NCBI GenBank assembly: GCA_022826125.1
Contig: JAJDVM010000159.1
Span: 1-33,823 of the forward strand
Reading direction: 5' to 3'
DNA length: 33,823 nucleotides
Origin: Defluviicoccus sp.
Lineage (GTDB): Bacteria; Pseudomonadota; Alphaproteobacteria; MPNO01
Position numbers and translations under genes: made by a program. This document shows, one piece after another, positions 23,926 through 30,548 of the stretch; the stretch's first letter is position 1, and each line of letters begins with the position of its first letter. A model generated the notes under the pieces. That model searched no databases. It had not been told where the DNA came from and saw only the letters and a list, made by a program, of their open reading frames with translations.

Positions 23926-24196
23926 GGGAGGCTCCCTGTCGGCTGTGGGAGGATGAGGGATCGGCCGCTCCCGGGCCGGGCTCGAGTGTCCGTCCGGGCG
24001 TGCCCTGCCTCTCGGCGCCGCGAGGCGCGAGGGTGACGGGCTGTTCCCGGGCGCCGCGGAACGGGGATCGGGAGCGGAATCGGACTGCGCGCGGTGCGGC
24101 GGATGTCCGCGGAGCGGTTATTTCGGCACGACGAATTCCGGGGTGCGTCTGCCGGGGGTCGGGACAGGGGCGGAGTCGGCGCGCCGCTTCTCGCGG

Positions 24197-24319
24197 TTAT
24201 TCCCGATCGTCCTCCGCAAGACGTTCGAGATGCGCCTCGATGTTCATCCGTTCGACGGTCCAGGCGAGGAGGTGAGCCTGCCGGTCGCGCGTGGCTGGCG
24301 AGAGGACGACGATCCTCAT
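24197..24319 (-). CDS. Very short toxin-like ORF (possible truncated ParE-type partner)
   Basis: 40 residues starting MRIVVLSPATRDRQAHLLAW. Its ATG overlaps the ParD stop (ATGA), exactly where a ParE toxin gene should start, and MRIVVLSP fits a ParE/RelE N-terminus. Complete ParE proteins have about 95-100 residues; here TAA occurs after LAEDDRE. The +1 frame stays open from that point for a further ~27 codons ending TPEFVVPK, with GC-rich third positions, so a frameshift is possible. Too short for confident family assignment. Confidence 0.5.
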   Translation of the reverse strand: MRIVVLSPATRDRQAHLLAWTVERMNIEAHLERLAEDDRE

Positions 24320-24597
24320 CGCTCGCCGCGCGCGCCCTTCGCCTCCTCAAGCAGTTTGCCGAGCACGGCGGCGGTGGCGCCGTCGCGGCCTTCGCCGCGG
24401 TCGAGCTGCTCCAGCCCGGTGCCGATCCGCGCCTGGATCTCGGTCAACTGGTCGGCGTGAGTGCGGCGCTGGAGCTCGCGCAGTGCGTCGCGGACCACCT
24501 CGCTCGCGTTGTTGTAGGCGCCGCCTGCCACCAGATCGTCGACGAAGCGGGAGAGTTCGCGGGTAAGCGCAACGTTTCGGGCGTGGATTGCCGGCAT
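24316..24597 (-). CDS. parD: ParD-family ribbon-helix-helix antitoxin
   Basis: 93 residues. NVALTRELSRFVDDLVAGGAYNNASEVVRDALRELQRR is the ParD/CopG RHH signature (lt.el..fvd..v..G.Y.nasEvvR.alR.le). The C-terminal part (LGKLLEEAKGARGER) would neutralise the toxin. The gene pair sits between the moxR gene and the DUF3150/VWA pair, so it has probably inserted into what is otherwise one operon. The start at 24597 matches the canonical N-terminus. Confidence 0.88.
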   Translation of the reverse strand: MPAIHARNVALTRELSRFVDDLVAGGAYNNASEVVRDALRELQRRTHADQLTEIQARIGTGLEQLDRGEGRDGATAAVLGKLLEEAKGARGER

Positions 24598-24731
24598 GGG
24601 CGGACCCTCCCTTGAAGATGCGACCCTACTCCAGGGTGGCAAAAGTCGCGACCTTGCTGCGGTGTCGGGTTCCGCCTCGCGGCGGGTCAAGGACGGCGTT
24701 GTGGGTATGGAAGCGCGGCATCCCGACACCC

Positions 24732-25760
24732 CTACCGGGTCCTGACCGCAGCCCAGCGGATGAAGGCCTCGGTGTTCTGCAGCGAGGCGTTGCGCCGGAT
24801 GCAGGACCCGACGAGGAACTCGCCGATCTCGCGCCGCAGTCGCGTGGCGTAGGTGACGACGGCGCCGATGTTGACGTCGTCGGCCATGCGGTAGAGCGAG
24901 CCGCAGAGCGCGATCAGCGTGCTCGCGTTGTCGGGGACCGGGGCGTTCTCCGGATCGTCGATCACCGCGCGGGGATGCGGCAGCTCGCGCCACATCTTGA
25001 GGAAGGCGGCGAATTCGACCGCGGCCGCCTCGCCCACGGTGCCGCGAAAGAGCGCACGCTCGATCGAGGGATCCATGTTGGCCCGCCGCCGGTTGACGAT
25101 GTTGGAGACGAACTCCCAGCTGCGGGGAGACGCGAAGGCCTTCTCGGAGGACTGGGGGTCGAAGTCATGCAGCAGGTCGGGACGCATCTGGATGAAGAAC
25201 AGCACTTCCGGGGCGATGCCGTTGCCGGCGGCCCAGTGGCACCAGTCTTCGTGGTCCACCCGGATCTCGAGGTGGATGAAGCGGTTGGCGAGGGCGGTGG
25301 GCATGCGGTGGACGATGGCGCCGTCCTGCTCGCGGTTGCTGCAGGCGATGATCGAGGCGCCCTCGGGGAGGGTGTATTCGCCGAGCTTCCGTTCCAGGCA
25401 GATCTGGTAGAGCGAGGCCTGGACCATGGGGACGCAGGATGCCAGCTCCTCCAGGTTGAGCATGAAGAGGCGCGTGTCGTCGGTCGGTGGCAGGAAGACC
25501 GGGGGCGCCCAGCGGGTGCGGCCGTCGGCGTCGCGCCAGGGGATGCCGCGCAGGTCGACCGGATCGAGCAGCATCGCGCGGATGTCGAGATAGATGCGGT
25601 TGAGCGTGGCCGCGACCTGGTTGGCGATCTGGCTCTTCGCGGCCCCGGGCGGGCCCCAGACGATGCAGGGCTGGCGCGCCTCGACCAGCAGCGCAAGGGT
25701 TTCGGCGAGCTCGGACGGCCGCAGCGTGTAATCGGCGGCGATCGTGACGGGATCGGTCAT
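24732..25760 (-). CDS. MoxR-family AAA+ ATPase
   Basis: 342 residues. Walker A GPPGAAKS at 36-43; Walker B-like LFMLNLEEL near 97-105 (one acidic residue position differs from the textbook hhhhDE); sensor I IIACSNREQDG; and MPTALANRFIHLEI, the arginine-finger/sensor region of MoxR proteins. MoxR ATPases partner with VWA proteins in metal-centre insertion or protein remodelling, and in bacterial conflict systems. The VWA gene is 1.7 kb downstream. Start at 25760 preceded by CCGGAGCACGCCG, which resembles the leaders at 16230 and 19342. Confidence 0.9.
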   Translation of the reverse strand: MTDPVTIAADYTLRPSELAETLALLVEARQPCIVWGPPGAAKSQIANQVAATLNRIYLDIRAMLLDPVDLRGIPWRDADGRTRWAPPVFLPPTDDTRLFMLNLEELASCVPMVQASLYQICLERKLGEYTLPEGASIIACSNREQDGAIVHRMPTALANRFIHLEIRVDHEDWCHWAAGNGIAPEVLFFIQMRPDLLHDFDPQSSEKAFASPRSWEFVSNIVNRRRANMDPSIERALFRGTVGEAAAVEFAAFLKMWRELPHPRAVIDDPENAPVPDNASTLIALCGSLYRMADDVNIGAVVTYATRLRREIGEFLVGSCIRRNASLQNTEAFIRWAAVRTR

Positions 25761-26239
25761 CGGCGTGCTCCGGAAGGGGATGGCCCGGGCGCTTTCGGTC
25801 CGCCGGGGCTCGCCCGGATCCGGAGATCCTGACACTTGCGGGCGTTCCGGTAGGTATTGAGTCGGTCAGTCCCCGGGCGCGGCGGTGCGGGGCCGAGCGG
25901 CCCGGGGTGCCATGGCAGGAGTGGGAGAGGAGGGTGTCAGCCGGTTGGCTCGAGGAGATCGACCGGGAGGGCGGTCCAGGCGGCCGCCATATGGAACGCG
26001 ATTTTGGGCATGGGGATTTCGGTCTCGAGGAGCCTCGATCCGGTTGCCCGGTTTTGAGGATTCGCATAGGTCTTTCCCGGAGACGGTCGGCCTAAAGGAT
26101 CGGCTTGTGTCGCCCCGATGGGCGGGGTGCCACGCCAGCCGCACGGGGCGGGAGCTGTCGCGGGGCAGGGGAAAGTCGGGGGCGGCACGGGCGGAAGTCC
26201 ATCGAATATCTATGGAACCCGCTCCGCGTCCAACTCTTT
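25761..26239. other. Region without a convincing gene between moxR and the hsdR fragment
   Basis: About 480 bases. The part next to moxR (25761-25830) is its leader, with GGATCCGGGCGAGCCCCGG and CCGGAGCACGCCG on the minus strand. Near 25924-25998 a 24-codon minus-strand frame (MPKIAFHMAAAWTALPVDLLEPTG) has a protein-like look but nothing supports it. The remainder shows no recognisable structure and may be the scar of the deletion that truncated hsdR. Confidence 0.35.
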
Positions 26240-26432
26240 AAGTTCTTCTCACACGGAAGAACTTCCAGCTTCGTCCATTCGCGGGGCTGGGTCTCGCGGA
26301 GGAAGGCGACCGCGGTTTCCGGGAAGATCGCACGCTCGCGGTCGATGCCCACGCCGGCGACCGGCACATAGCTGTTCACAACAAGTGGGCTTCGATGACC
26401 GTCTCGAAGGCTTCTTCGGCGGTTCGCTTCAT
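26240..26432 (-). pseudogene. hsdR: 5' fragment of a type I restriction gene (hsdR), frameshifted
   Basis: From the ATG at 26432 the frame reads MKRTAEEAFETVIEAHLL and stops at TGA. Shifting frame at that spot gives NSYVPVAGVGIDRERAIFPETAVAFL followed by RETQPREWTKLEVL. Joined, these reproduce the N-terminus of a widespread HsdR group (AFE..IE.HLL..GY.......FDRERAIFPE..L.FI..TQPKEW.KLE.LHG). Homology ends near KNLK at about 26240; the nuclease and helicase domains are absent. So the gene carries a frameshift at ~26378 and a 3' deletion. It starts one base after the DUF5615 stop. Confidence 0.8.
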
Positions 26433-26433
26433 G

Positions 26434-26787
26434 TCACTGCCGCACTCGAATACGTGAGTCTTCGACGATCCAGAGCTGGCCCGCGAGCGTCGCGTCGGAC
26501 AGCATCTCGAGCAGACGCGCTCCGAGCATCAGGATTCGGTCGCGAGATTGGCTGCTCGGTCGGAAAACCACAAGTCCGGGATAGGCATCGGGCGGGTATG
26601 TCCGAATGTCCGCGAAATCCGTATCGAGCGTCACGATGGCACGGCCTTCCCGCCTGCAGACAGCCGCAAGATCCGAATCCCGCGCTCCCTTGAGATTCTG
26701 GTCCAACGTCGTCATTGCATCGTGCCCGGCCGCGCGAAACACGTCCGCCAGTTCGACGGGAAGGTTCTCGTCCAGCTTGAAGCGCAT
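26434..26787 (-). CDS. DUF5615-family PIN-like toxin
   Basis: 117 residues. MRFKLDENLPVELADVFRAAGHDAMTTLDQNLKGARDSDLAAVCRREGRAIVTLDTDFADIRTYPP is the classic DUF5615 pattern (kfLiDenLp..l...l...Ghdv.tv.e.gl.G..D.ei...A..e.RviiT.D.DFadl). Acidic residues Asp6, Glu7, Asp43 and the LDTDFAD pair are intact. DUF5615 proteins are PIN-like nucleases regularly encoded after a DUF433 protein, as here. The pair is often embedded in type I restriction operons before hsdR, and an hsdR fragment follows directly. Confidence 0.9.
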   Translation of the reverse strand: MRFKLDENLPVELADVFRAAGHDAMTTLDQNLKGARDSDLAAVCRREGRAIVTLDTDFADIRTYPPDAYPGLVVFRPSSQSRDRILMLGARLLEMLSDATLAGQLWIVEDSRIRVRQ

Positions 26788-26800
26788 GCCGGTTATCCCG

Positions 26801-27025
26801 TTAGTGGAGCGCGACGACCCTTTCGTTGGCCAGGGTTGCCGCATAGCTGAGCGCCGCGCGTACCGCATCGCGGGAAATCGAAGGATAGCTTCTCGCGATT
26901 TCGTCCGCGTTCATGCCGGCCGCCAGATTGTCCAGCACCGTCGTCACTAGTACCCGAGTGCCGGCGATGCACGCCTTGCCGTGACAGATTTCAGGGTCCA
27001 CGGTGATGTGGTCGCGCCAGTTCAT
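26801..27025 (-). CDS. DUF433-family antitoxin
   Basis: 74 residues. HITVDPEICHGKACIAGTRVLVTTVLDNLAAGMNADEIARSYPSISRDAVRAALSYAATLANERV is the DUF433 pattern (I..dpevcgGkPvI.GtRipv..ildll..G.s.eeil..yP.l..edv.aal.yaa). It provides a winged-helix-like DNA-binding antitoxin for the DUF5615 protein 13 bases downstream. The start at 27025 is preceded by GAGGAGGAAAAA, a strong RBS. The frame also stays open 5' into the decayed RelE gene because of a frameshift there. Confidence 0.9.
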   Translation of the reverse strand: MNWRDHITVDPEICHGKACIAGTRVLVTTVLDNLAAGMNADEIARSYPSISRDAVRAALSYAATLANERVVALH

Positions 27026-27254
27026 GACCGTTTTTCCTCCTCTCGCAAACGCGCCGGGATCCTTCTGCGCCACCGGCATCGCGCACCTGCAATTCGTGCG
27101 TTGCTCGCTTGGACCGCAGGGTCCCCCTAGCGGCCATATCGCATCTATCGCGGCATCCGCGCAAGTTTCCGGTTGTCCTTCCAGGCGCACGGAATCGGCG
27201 TGACGGGTCGTAATCCCGCGTCGCAACACTCGATGGGGCCTGATCCGCCGCCGG

Positions 27255-27490
27255 CGGCGACGTAGCGTCATGGTCCCGGGGCCGGAGAGCCCGATCGACG
27301 AGGACCATGGGCGGTGGTCACCGACGCGGATTCGCCAAGATTCGGGAGTCATGTTGATGACCCGACGAATGTCGGCACGACCGGTTTCGATATAACGGTG
27401 AAGTCTGGGGTGGATCCGGTTGGCGCTAACTCGGTCGAGGGCGTTCAGGTCCTTTCGTGCGGGGCGGGTCCAGACGAGTTGCCATTTCAT
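27255..27490 (-). pseudogene. RelE/ParE-family toxin gene, frameshifted
   Basis: The start (MKWQLVWTRPARKDLNALDR) and RYIETGRADIRRV ... ESWRIRVGDHR match the N-terminal two thirds of a RelE-type toxin. After GDHR the frame turns into a low-complexity Arg-rich run. Plausible family continuations appear in pieces: MVLVDRALRP in another frame, then TMTLRR back in the first. At least two indels are therefore likely. The corrupted frame runs on without a stop into the DUF433 gene. It overlaps its antitoxin by ATGA. Toxin activity is unlikely. Confidence 0.65.
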
Positions 27491-27768
27491 AGTCCCAGGT
27501 CGGCGCGTATCTGGGCATCGGACACGCGGTGGCCAGCATCGAGATCACGCTGCGCTTCCTCGATCTCTTTGCGCTCCTGCTCCGTCAGGGGCTCGTCGTC
27601 GACGGGTGCGGATCGGAGGGTGCGGAGGACGGGGTCGTTGTGTTCGCAGAGCGCTTTCAGGCAGTGTTCGGCTGCCTGGATCTCCTCTTCGGGGAGTTCG
27701 TCCACCAGCTGGTGAAGATGCGATCTCGGCAGCGGTTCCATGTGGGGCGTTCCATGAAGCATGGCCAT
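27487..27768 (-). CDS. Antitoxin of a RelE-type pair
   Basis: 93 residues from the first Met; MLHGTPHMEPLPRSHL offers two later starts. The core (LVDELPEEEIQAAEHCLKALCEHNDPVLRTLRSAP) and the C-terminus (DEPLTEQERKEIEEAQRDLDAGHRVSDAQIRADLGL) are typical of antitoxins paired with RelE toxins (lid.Lpe.el..a...Le.l.....pv...l...p.DdEplt.ee...i..a..d...G...s.eei...lgl). It appears intact although its partner is frameshifted, so it may be an orphan antitoxin. Confidence 0.8.
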   Translation of the reverse strand: MAMLHGTPHMEPLPRSHLHQLVDELPEEEIQAAEHCLKALCEHNDPVLRTLRSAPVDDEPLTEQERKEIEEAQRDLDAGHRVSDAQIRADLGL

Positions 27769-28254
27769 CGTCAGCCTCGCTGAAGGTATGTGGAAAAGGG
27801 GTTCAGGTCCAGCGGCGAGCGTGGGGACGGTATCGGAGCTGGGCTTGCCCCGGCCGGTTTCGACCGGACCCGGCGACCCTTCTCGTGGCGGCGCCTTGCG
27901 GGTCGCCGGCGAGCCGGGATCGGCGATCGGTATTGTGGCGGTCCTCACCTTCTTCCAGGACCGCGAGCGCCAGTCGATCCACGGCCTGCGCCGGGGGCTC
28001 AGGATCTACGCGAGCGGAGATTCCGGGGAGTGAGTGTGGCGTAGGGGTCCCGCCGGAACCGCGCTGCCCGGACCCCGATCGTCGGGAGGCGGTCCCATCA
28101 GCATCTGCCGGTGCCCATCATGGCCGGGGCCGGAAGGGATCGCCAGCCGATTGCGAGCCGCCGGAAGAGCTCGGTTAGACGACAACGGTCTTATTGACGC
28201 TTGCCAGCGCAGCCTATCCGTGATTCCTTAACCGCATCTGCGGCGCGGGAGGCG
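27769..28254. other. Region without a convincing gene
   Basis: About 490 bases between divergently oriented genes. A plus-strand frame ending at 28033 (…VLTFFQDRERQSIHGLRRGLRIYASGDSGE) has a vaguely protein-like end but no recognisable family and a low-complexity beginning; it could be the 3' remnant of a lost gene. A possible weak promoter for the plus-strand gene (TTGACG near 28194) has poor spacing. Nothing else seen. Confidence 0.3.
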
Positions 28255-28956
28255 ATGGCAATGATCCTCGTCGACACGGATATCAGGGATACGGTCGGCC
28301 AGGGCGCGATCGGAATCGAGCCCTTCGAGGACGCCCAGGTTCAGCCGGCCTCCTACGACTTGCGGGTCGGGCCGGCCGGCATCTCGACGAAATCGGCGGG
28401 CAAGGTCGATGTCGAGGCCCGGGGGTATTTCGAGCTCCACCCGGGTGATTTCGGCATCTTGCTCACCCGCGAGATTATTCGCTTCGACAGCCATCACACC
28501 GCACGGATCGGGCTTAGGAGCAAGTATGCCCGCAAGGGCATCATCGCGACCACGGGGCCGCAGGTGGATCCGGGCTTCCGAGGCCGCCTGAAGATCGGCG
28601 TGACCAACCTGTCGCCGCATGTCGTCTCGTTCCCGTTCGAGGACGATTTCATCATGCTCGAGCTTCACCGGCTCAAACGTGCGGCGGAAAAGCCCTACGA
28701 TGGCCCTTATCAGGATATCGAGGATCTCTCGCCCGACGACATAGAGGTCGTCACCGAGGGCGACAACATCGGGTTCGCCAAGATGATCGACAGCCTGCGG
28801 GCTCTGTCCGCGAACGTCGGCGAGCTGTCGGAAACGGTCAACGACTTCGTTGCCCAGAACAAGGCCACCCAGCTGCACATCAAGTTCATCGGGTGGGGCA
28901 TCGGGGTGATCTTTGTGGCCCTGGCCCTTCAGATCGCGCTGGTCTCGTTGAAGTAG
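28255..28956 (+). CDS. Membrane-anchored dCTP deaminase/dUTPase-fold protein
   Basis: 233 residues, the only clear plus-strand gene. QPASYDLRVGP (30-40) and GLRSKYARKGIIATTGPQVDPGFRGRLKIGVTNLS (86-120) are the DCD/dUTPase trimer motifs, with Ser89 and Arg93 in the places of the Dcd nucleotide-binding SxxxR and Asp105 in VDPG. The catalytic Glu of dCTP deaminase (in VLEFYN of E. coli Dcd) corresponds to Gly115 in LKIGVTN, which is closer to dUTPase (LMISVWN). A C-terminal extension has a short coiled coil (FAKMIDSLRALSANVGELSETVNDFV) and one terminal membrane helix (211-231). GGGAGG lies upstream; an alternative ATG is at 28261. Probably binds a deoxynucleotide at the membrane; deamination is doubtful. 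Confidence 0.8.
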   Translation: MAMILVDTDIRDTVGQGAIGIEPFEDAQVQPASYDLRVGPAGISTKSAGKVDVEARGYFELHPGDFGILLTREIIRFDSHHTARIGLRSKYARKGIIATTGPQVDPGFRGRLKIGVTNLSPHVVSFPFEDDFIMLELHRLKRAAEKPYDGPYQDIEDLSPDDIEVVTEGDNIGFAKMIDSLRALSANVGELSETVNDFVAQNKATQLHIKFIGWGIGVIFVALALQIALVSLK

Positions 28957-28983
28957 CGCCGCCCGCGTTTCTGGCACCCGGGG

Positions 28984-29349
28984 CTATCCGCCGATCAGGA
29001 GCTCGACGGCGCTGCGCTTTGCGCTTTTGGCGTTTGCCGAATAGCTGGTCGTCACTTCCTGGAAGTCGAAGCGGGCGAATATCTCCCGGACCTCCGGCCG
29101 GTCGTTCAATGACAGGATGAAGCGACCTTTGAGGCCGTGCAGGATCTCCGCCATCCGCTCGAAATCGCCGTGCGCGAAGATGTCCTTGCCGTAATCGGTC
29201 TCGTTCCCCCAGTAGGGTGGGTCGACATAGAACAGGGTGAAAGGCCTGTCGTGGCGGGTGATGAACTTCTCCCAGCCGAGGCATTCGATCTGGACGCGCT
29301 GCAGGAGTCGGCGTGCGGCGCGGCGATCGGTATCGTGGCGGGCCGGCGG
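28984..29349 (-). pseudogene. 3' half of a Dam-type DNA adenine methylase
   Basis: Reading the minus strand to TAG at 28984-28986 gives LLQRVQIECLGWEKFI, LFYVDPPYWGNETDYG, FERMAEILHGLKGRFILSLN and SAVELLIGG. This is the C-terminal half of a Dam-like N6-adenine methylase, with the catalytic DPPY motif and its following G.E.DYG pattern intact. The N-terminal half, with the SAM-binding FxGxG motif and any start codon, is missing: homology fades near 29315 and the SprT-like gene ends at 29350. It is an open but startless frame and should not make an active enzyme. Confidence 0.8.
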
Positions 29350-30057
29350 TCAGCCGGGGTCGGTCTCGTACGCTCTGGCCATGGGCGTGGCGCCGACGTT
29401 CTGGGCGACGGCTTTCCAGAGCGGGCCGTGCCCGGCTTCCGGACCCGCGATGGCGTGCGCGATCTCGTGCAGGACGGTGTCGCGAATGCGTTCGTTGGAA
29501 TCCTCGATGGCGTGATGGCGGGCAATGCGGATGAGCCGGTCGCCGAACTGGCAGTCGCCGAGGCGTCGCCGCGACTCGACGAAGGCGAGGGTCCAGTCCT
29601 CGAGACCGTGCCTGTCCATGCACCCGCGTGCCATGGCCGCGACCGCGCGCAGGCGATCGGCGGCCCGGGTGCGGTCGTGGGCGTCGATCGGTTGGAGCAT
29701 GGGGTAAGGCACGTTCCAGACATCGTTGCCGCACCGAACCTGCGCGCGTTTCGGGTTGAGCTTGACGATCTTTCCCTGCATCCGGTTGCCGGCGTTGTCG
29801 AAGAGGACCCGATCGCCGAGGCGCCATTGAGCGCGCTCCGCGTCGAAGGGCGTGAGCAGCACGGTGCGCCGCGGGCCGCCGGTGGGCGTCAGCGCCGAGG
29901 CTGGGACCTTCCAGATGCGCTCCTCCGTGTCGATCACACGGGCGAAGCGGCGTTGGCCTTGGCGTTCCAGCAAATGGCCGTGCAGGGTGCGTTGGCGGTG
30001 GACGAAGCTGACGGCGTCGCCGATTCGGAGCTGGCGTGCAGGGATGGTATCGGGCAT
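29350..30057 (-). CDS. SprT-like zinc metalloprotease-fold protein with N-terminal SH3-like repeats
   Basis: 235 residues. The C-terminal half is SprT-like: RIRDTVLHEIAHAIAG with HExxH at 197-201, then GHGPLWKAVAQNVGATP with the third His at 210 (H....G..GHG..Wk pattern). The N-terminal half has two similar beta-rich units, each starting R(I/L)GD.V.F and containing a G/R.(V/I)..(L/I)....(R/A).V....WKVP or VWNVP stretch (about 10-58 and 79-124), suggesting tandem SH3/KOW-like domains. SprT-family proteases act on DNA-protein crosslinks; the small bacterial ones are poorly studied. It starts about 140 bases downstream of the vapC stub. Confidence 0.85.
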   Translation of the reverse strand: MPDTIPARQLRIGDAVSFVHRQRTLHGHLLERQGQRRFARVIDTEERIWKVPASALTPTGGPRRTVLLTPFDAERAQWRLGDRVLFDNAGNRMQGKIVKLNPKRAQVRCGNDVWNVPYPMLQPIDAHDRTRAADRLRAVAAMARGCMDRHGLEDWTLAFVESRRRLGDCQFGDRLIRIARHHAIEDSNERIRDTVLHEIAHAIAGPEAGHGPLWKAVAQNVGATPMARAYETDPG

Positions 30058-30196
30058 TCGGCATGTCCTTGGGGGCAGGGAAGTATCGAGATGCCGGGTG
30101 GGGGAGCCAGGGTACGTTCCGGACATCGCTGCCGTGGCGCTGCTGGGCGCATCGCGGGTTCTCGGCAACGACCTCGCCGAGGGATGAGCCGATCGG

Positions 30197-30233
30197 CTAC
30201 TCGATCCAGGCCGAGCTGTCGACCGGACACGTC
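30197..30233 (-). pseudogene. Stub of the PIN toxin once paired with the AbrB antitoxin
   Basis: Directly after the AbrB stop, a shifted frame reads LTCPVDSSAWIE then TAG at 30197-30199. VDSSAWIEY is the usual N-terminus of VapC toxins paired with AbrB antitoxins, and TAG takes the place of the expected Tyr codon (TAC or TAT to TAG is one change). Nothing downstream resembles the remainder of a PIN domain, so about 12 codons survive. Confidence 0.55.
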
Positions 30234-30444
30234 AGGGGCGATCCGAGCGATCGCGGTAATTGTATGGCGCAGCGCCCCGGGCGAGACCCGCGAGGGCGTC
30301 GCGGTCGGGGACCGGAACGAGCAGGACGCCCGTTCCCTTGGGGATGAAGGCGAAGATCTGTCCGGCTTTCCAGTGCCGGGCGGATCTCACCGACTTCGGG
30401 ATCGATATCTGGAACTCGGACGACAAGGTCGCTGTCTCTGCCAT
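30232..30444 (-). CDS. AbrB/MazE/SpoVT-type antitoxin (orphan)
   Basis: 70 residues. LSSEFQISIPKSVRSARHWKAGQIFAFIPKGTGVLLVPVPDRDALAGLARGAAPYNYRDRSDRP matches AbrB-type VapB antitoxins (lSskfQIvIPk.vRe.l.lkpGq.......g....LvpvP....lrG...g.....yRDr.DR). The start at 30444 gives the canonical N-terminus; the frame opens earlier at 30489. Its PIN partner is reduced to a stub, so it is an orphan antitoxin that may still bind DNA. Confidence 0.88.
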   Translation of the reverse strand: MAETATLSSEFQISIPKSVRSARHWKAGQIFAFIPKGTGVLLVPVPDRDALAGLARGAAPYNYRDRSDRP

Positions 30445-30548
30445 GATCGTACCCTTGTCGAATCGATGGAAGAAAAGCAAGACAGGCAAGCCGTGGCACG
30501 CTGTGGCCGCGTCTGGCTACGATGGAGATATTTCGTGCCGCGCGGCGA

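Noticed and set aside
24598..24731. Integration (att) site or tRNA 3' end near the ParD/MoxR boundary
   Set aside because: No direct repeat partner, tRNA sequence or integrase gene was seen in the window.
27061..27140. Possible tRNA or small RNA around the GGACC/GGTCC hairpin
   Set aside because: Only a 5-bp stem with a short loop. No cloverleaf, anticodon arm or CCA context.
26801..27490. A RelE-DUF433 fusion protein
   Set aside because: The linking part is Arg-rich and out of family. DUF433 has its own strong RBS and canonical start, so the fusion is a by-product of frameshifts.
28886..30064. A 392-codon minus-strand frame across the Dam fragment and SprT gene
   Set aside because: Arg/Pro-rich shadow. 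The SprT and Dam motifs are in other frames.
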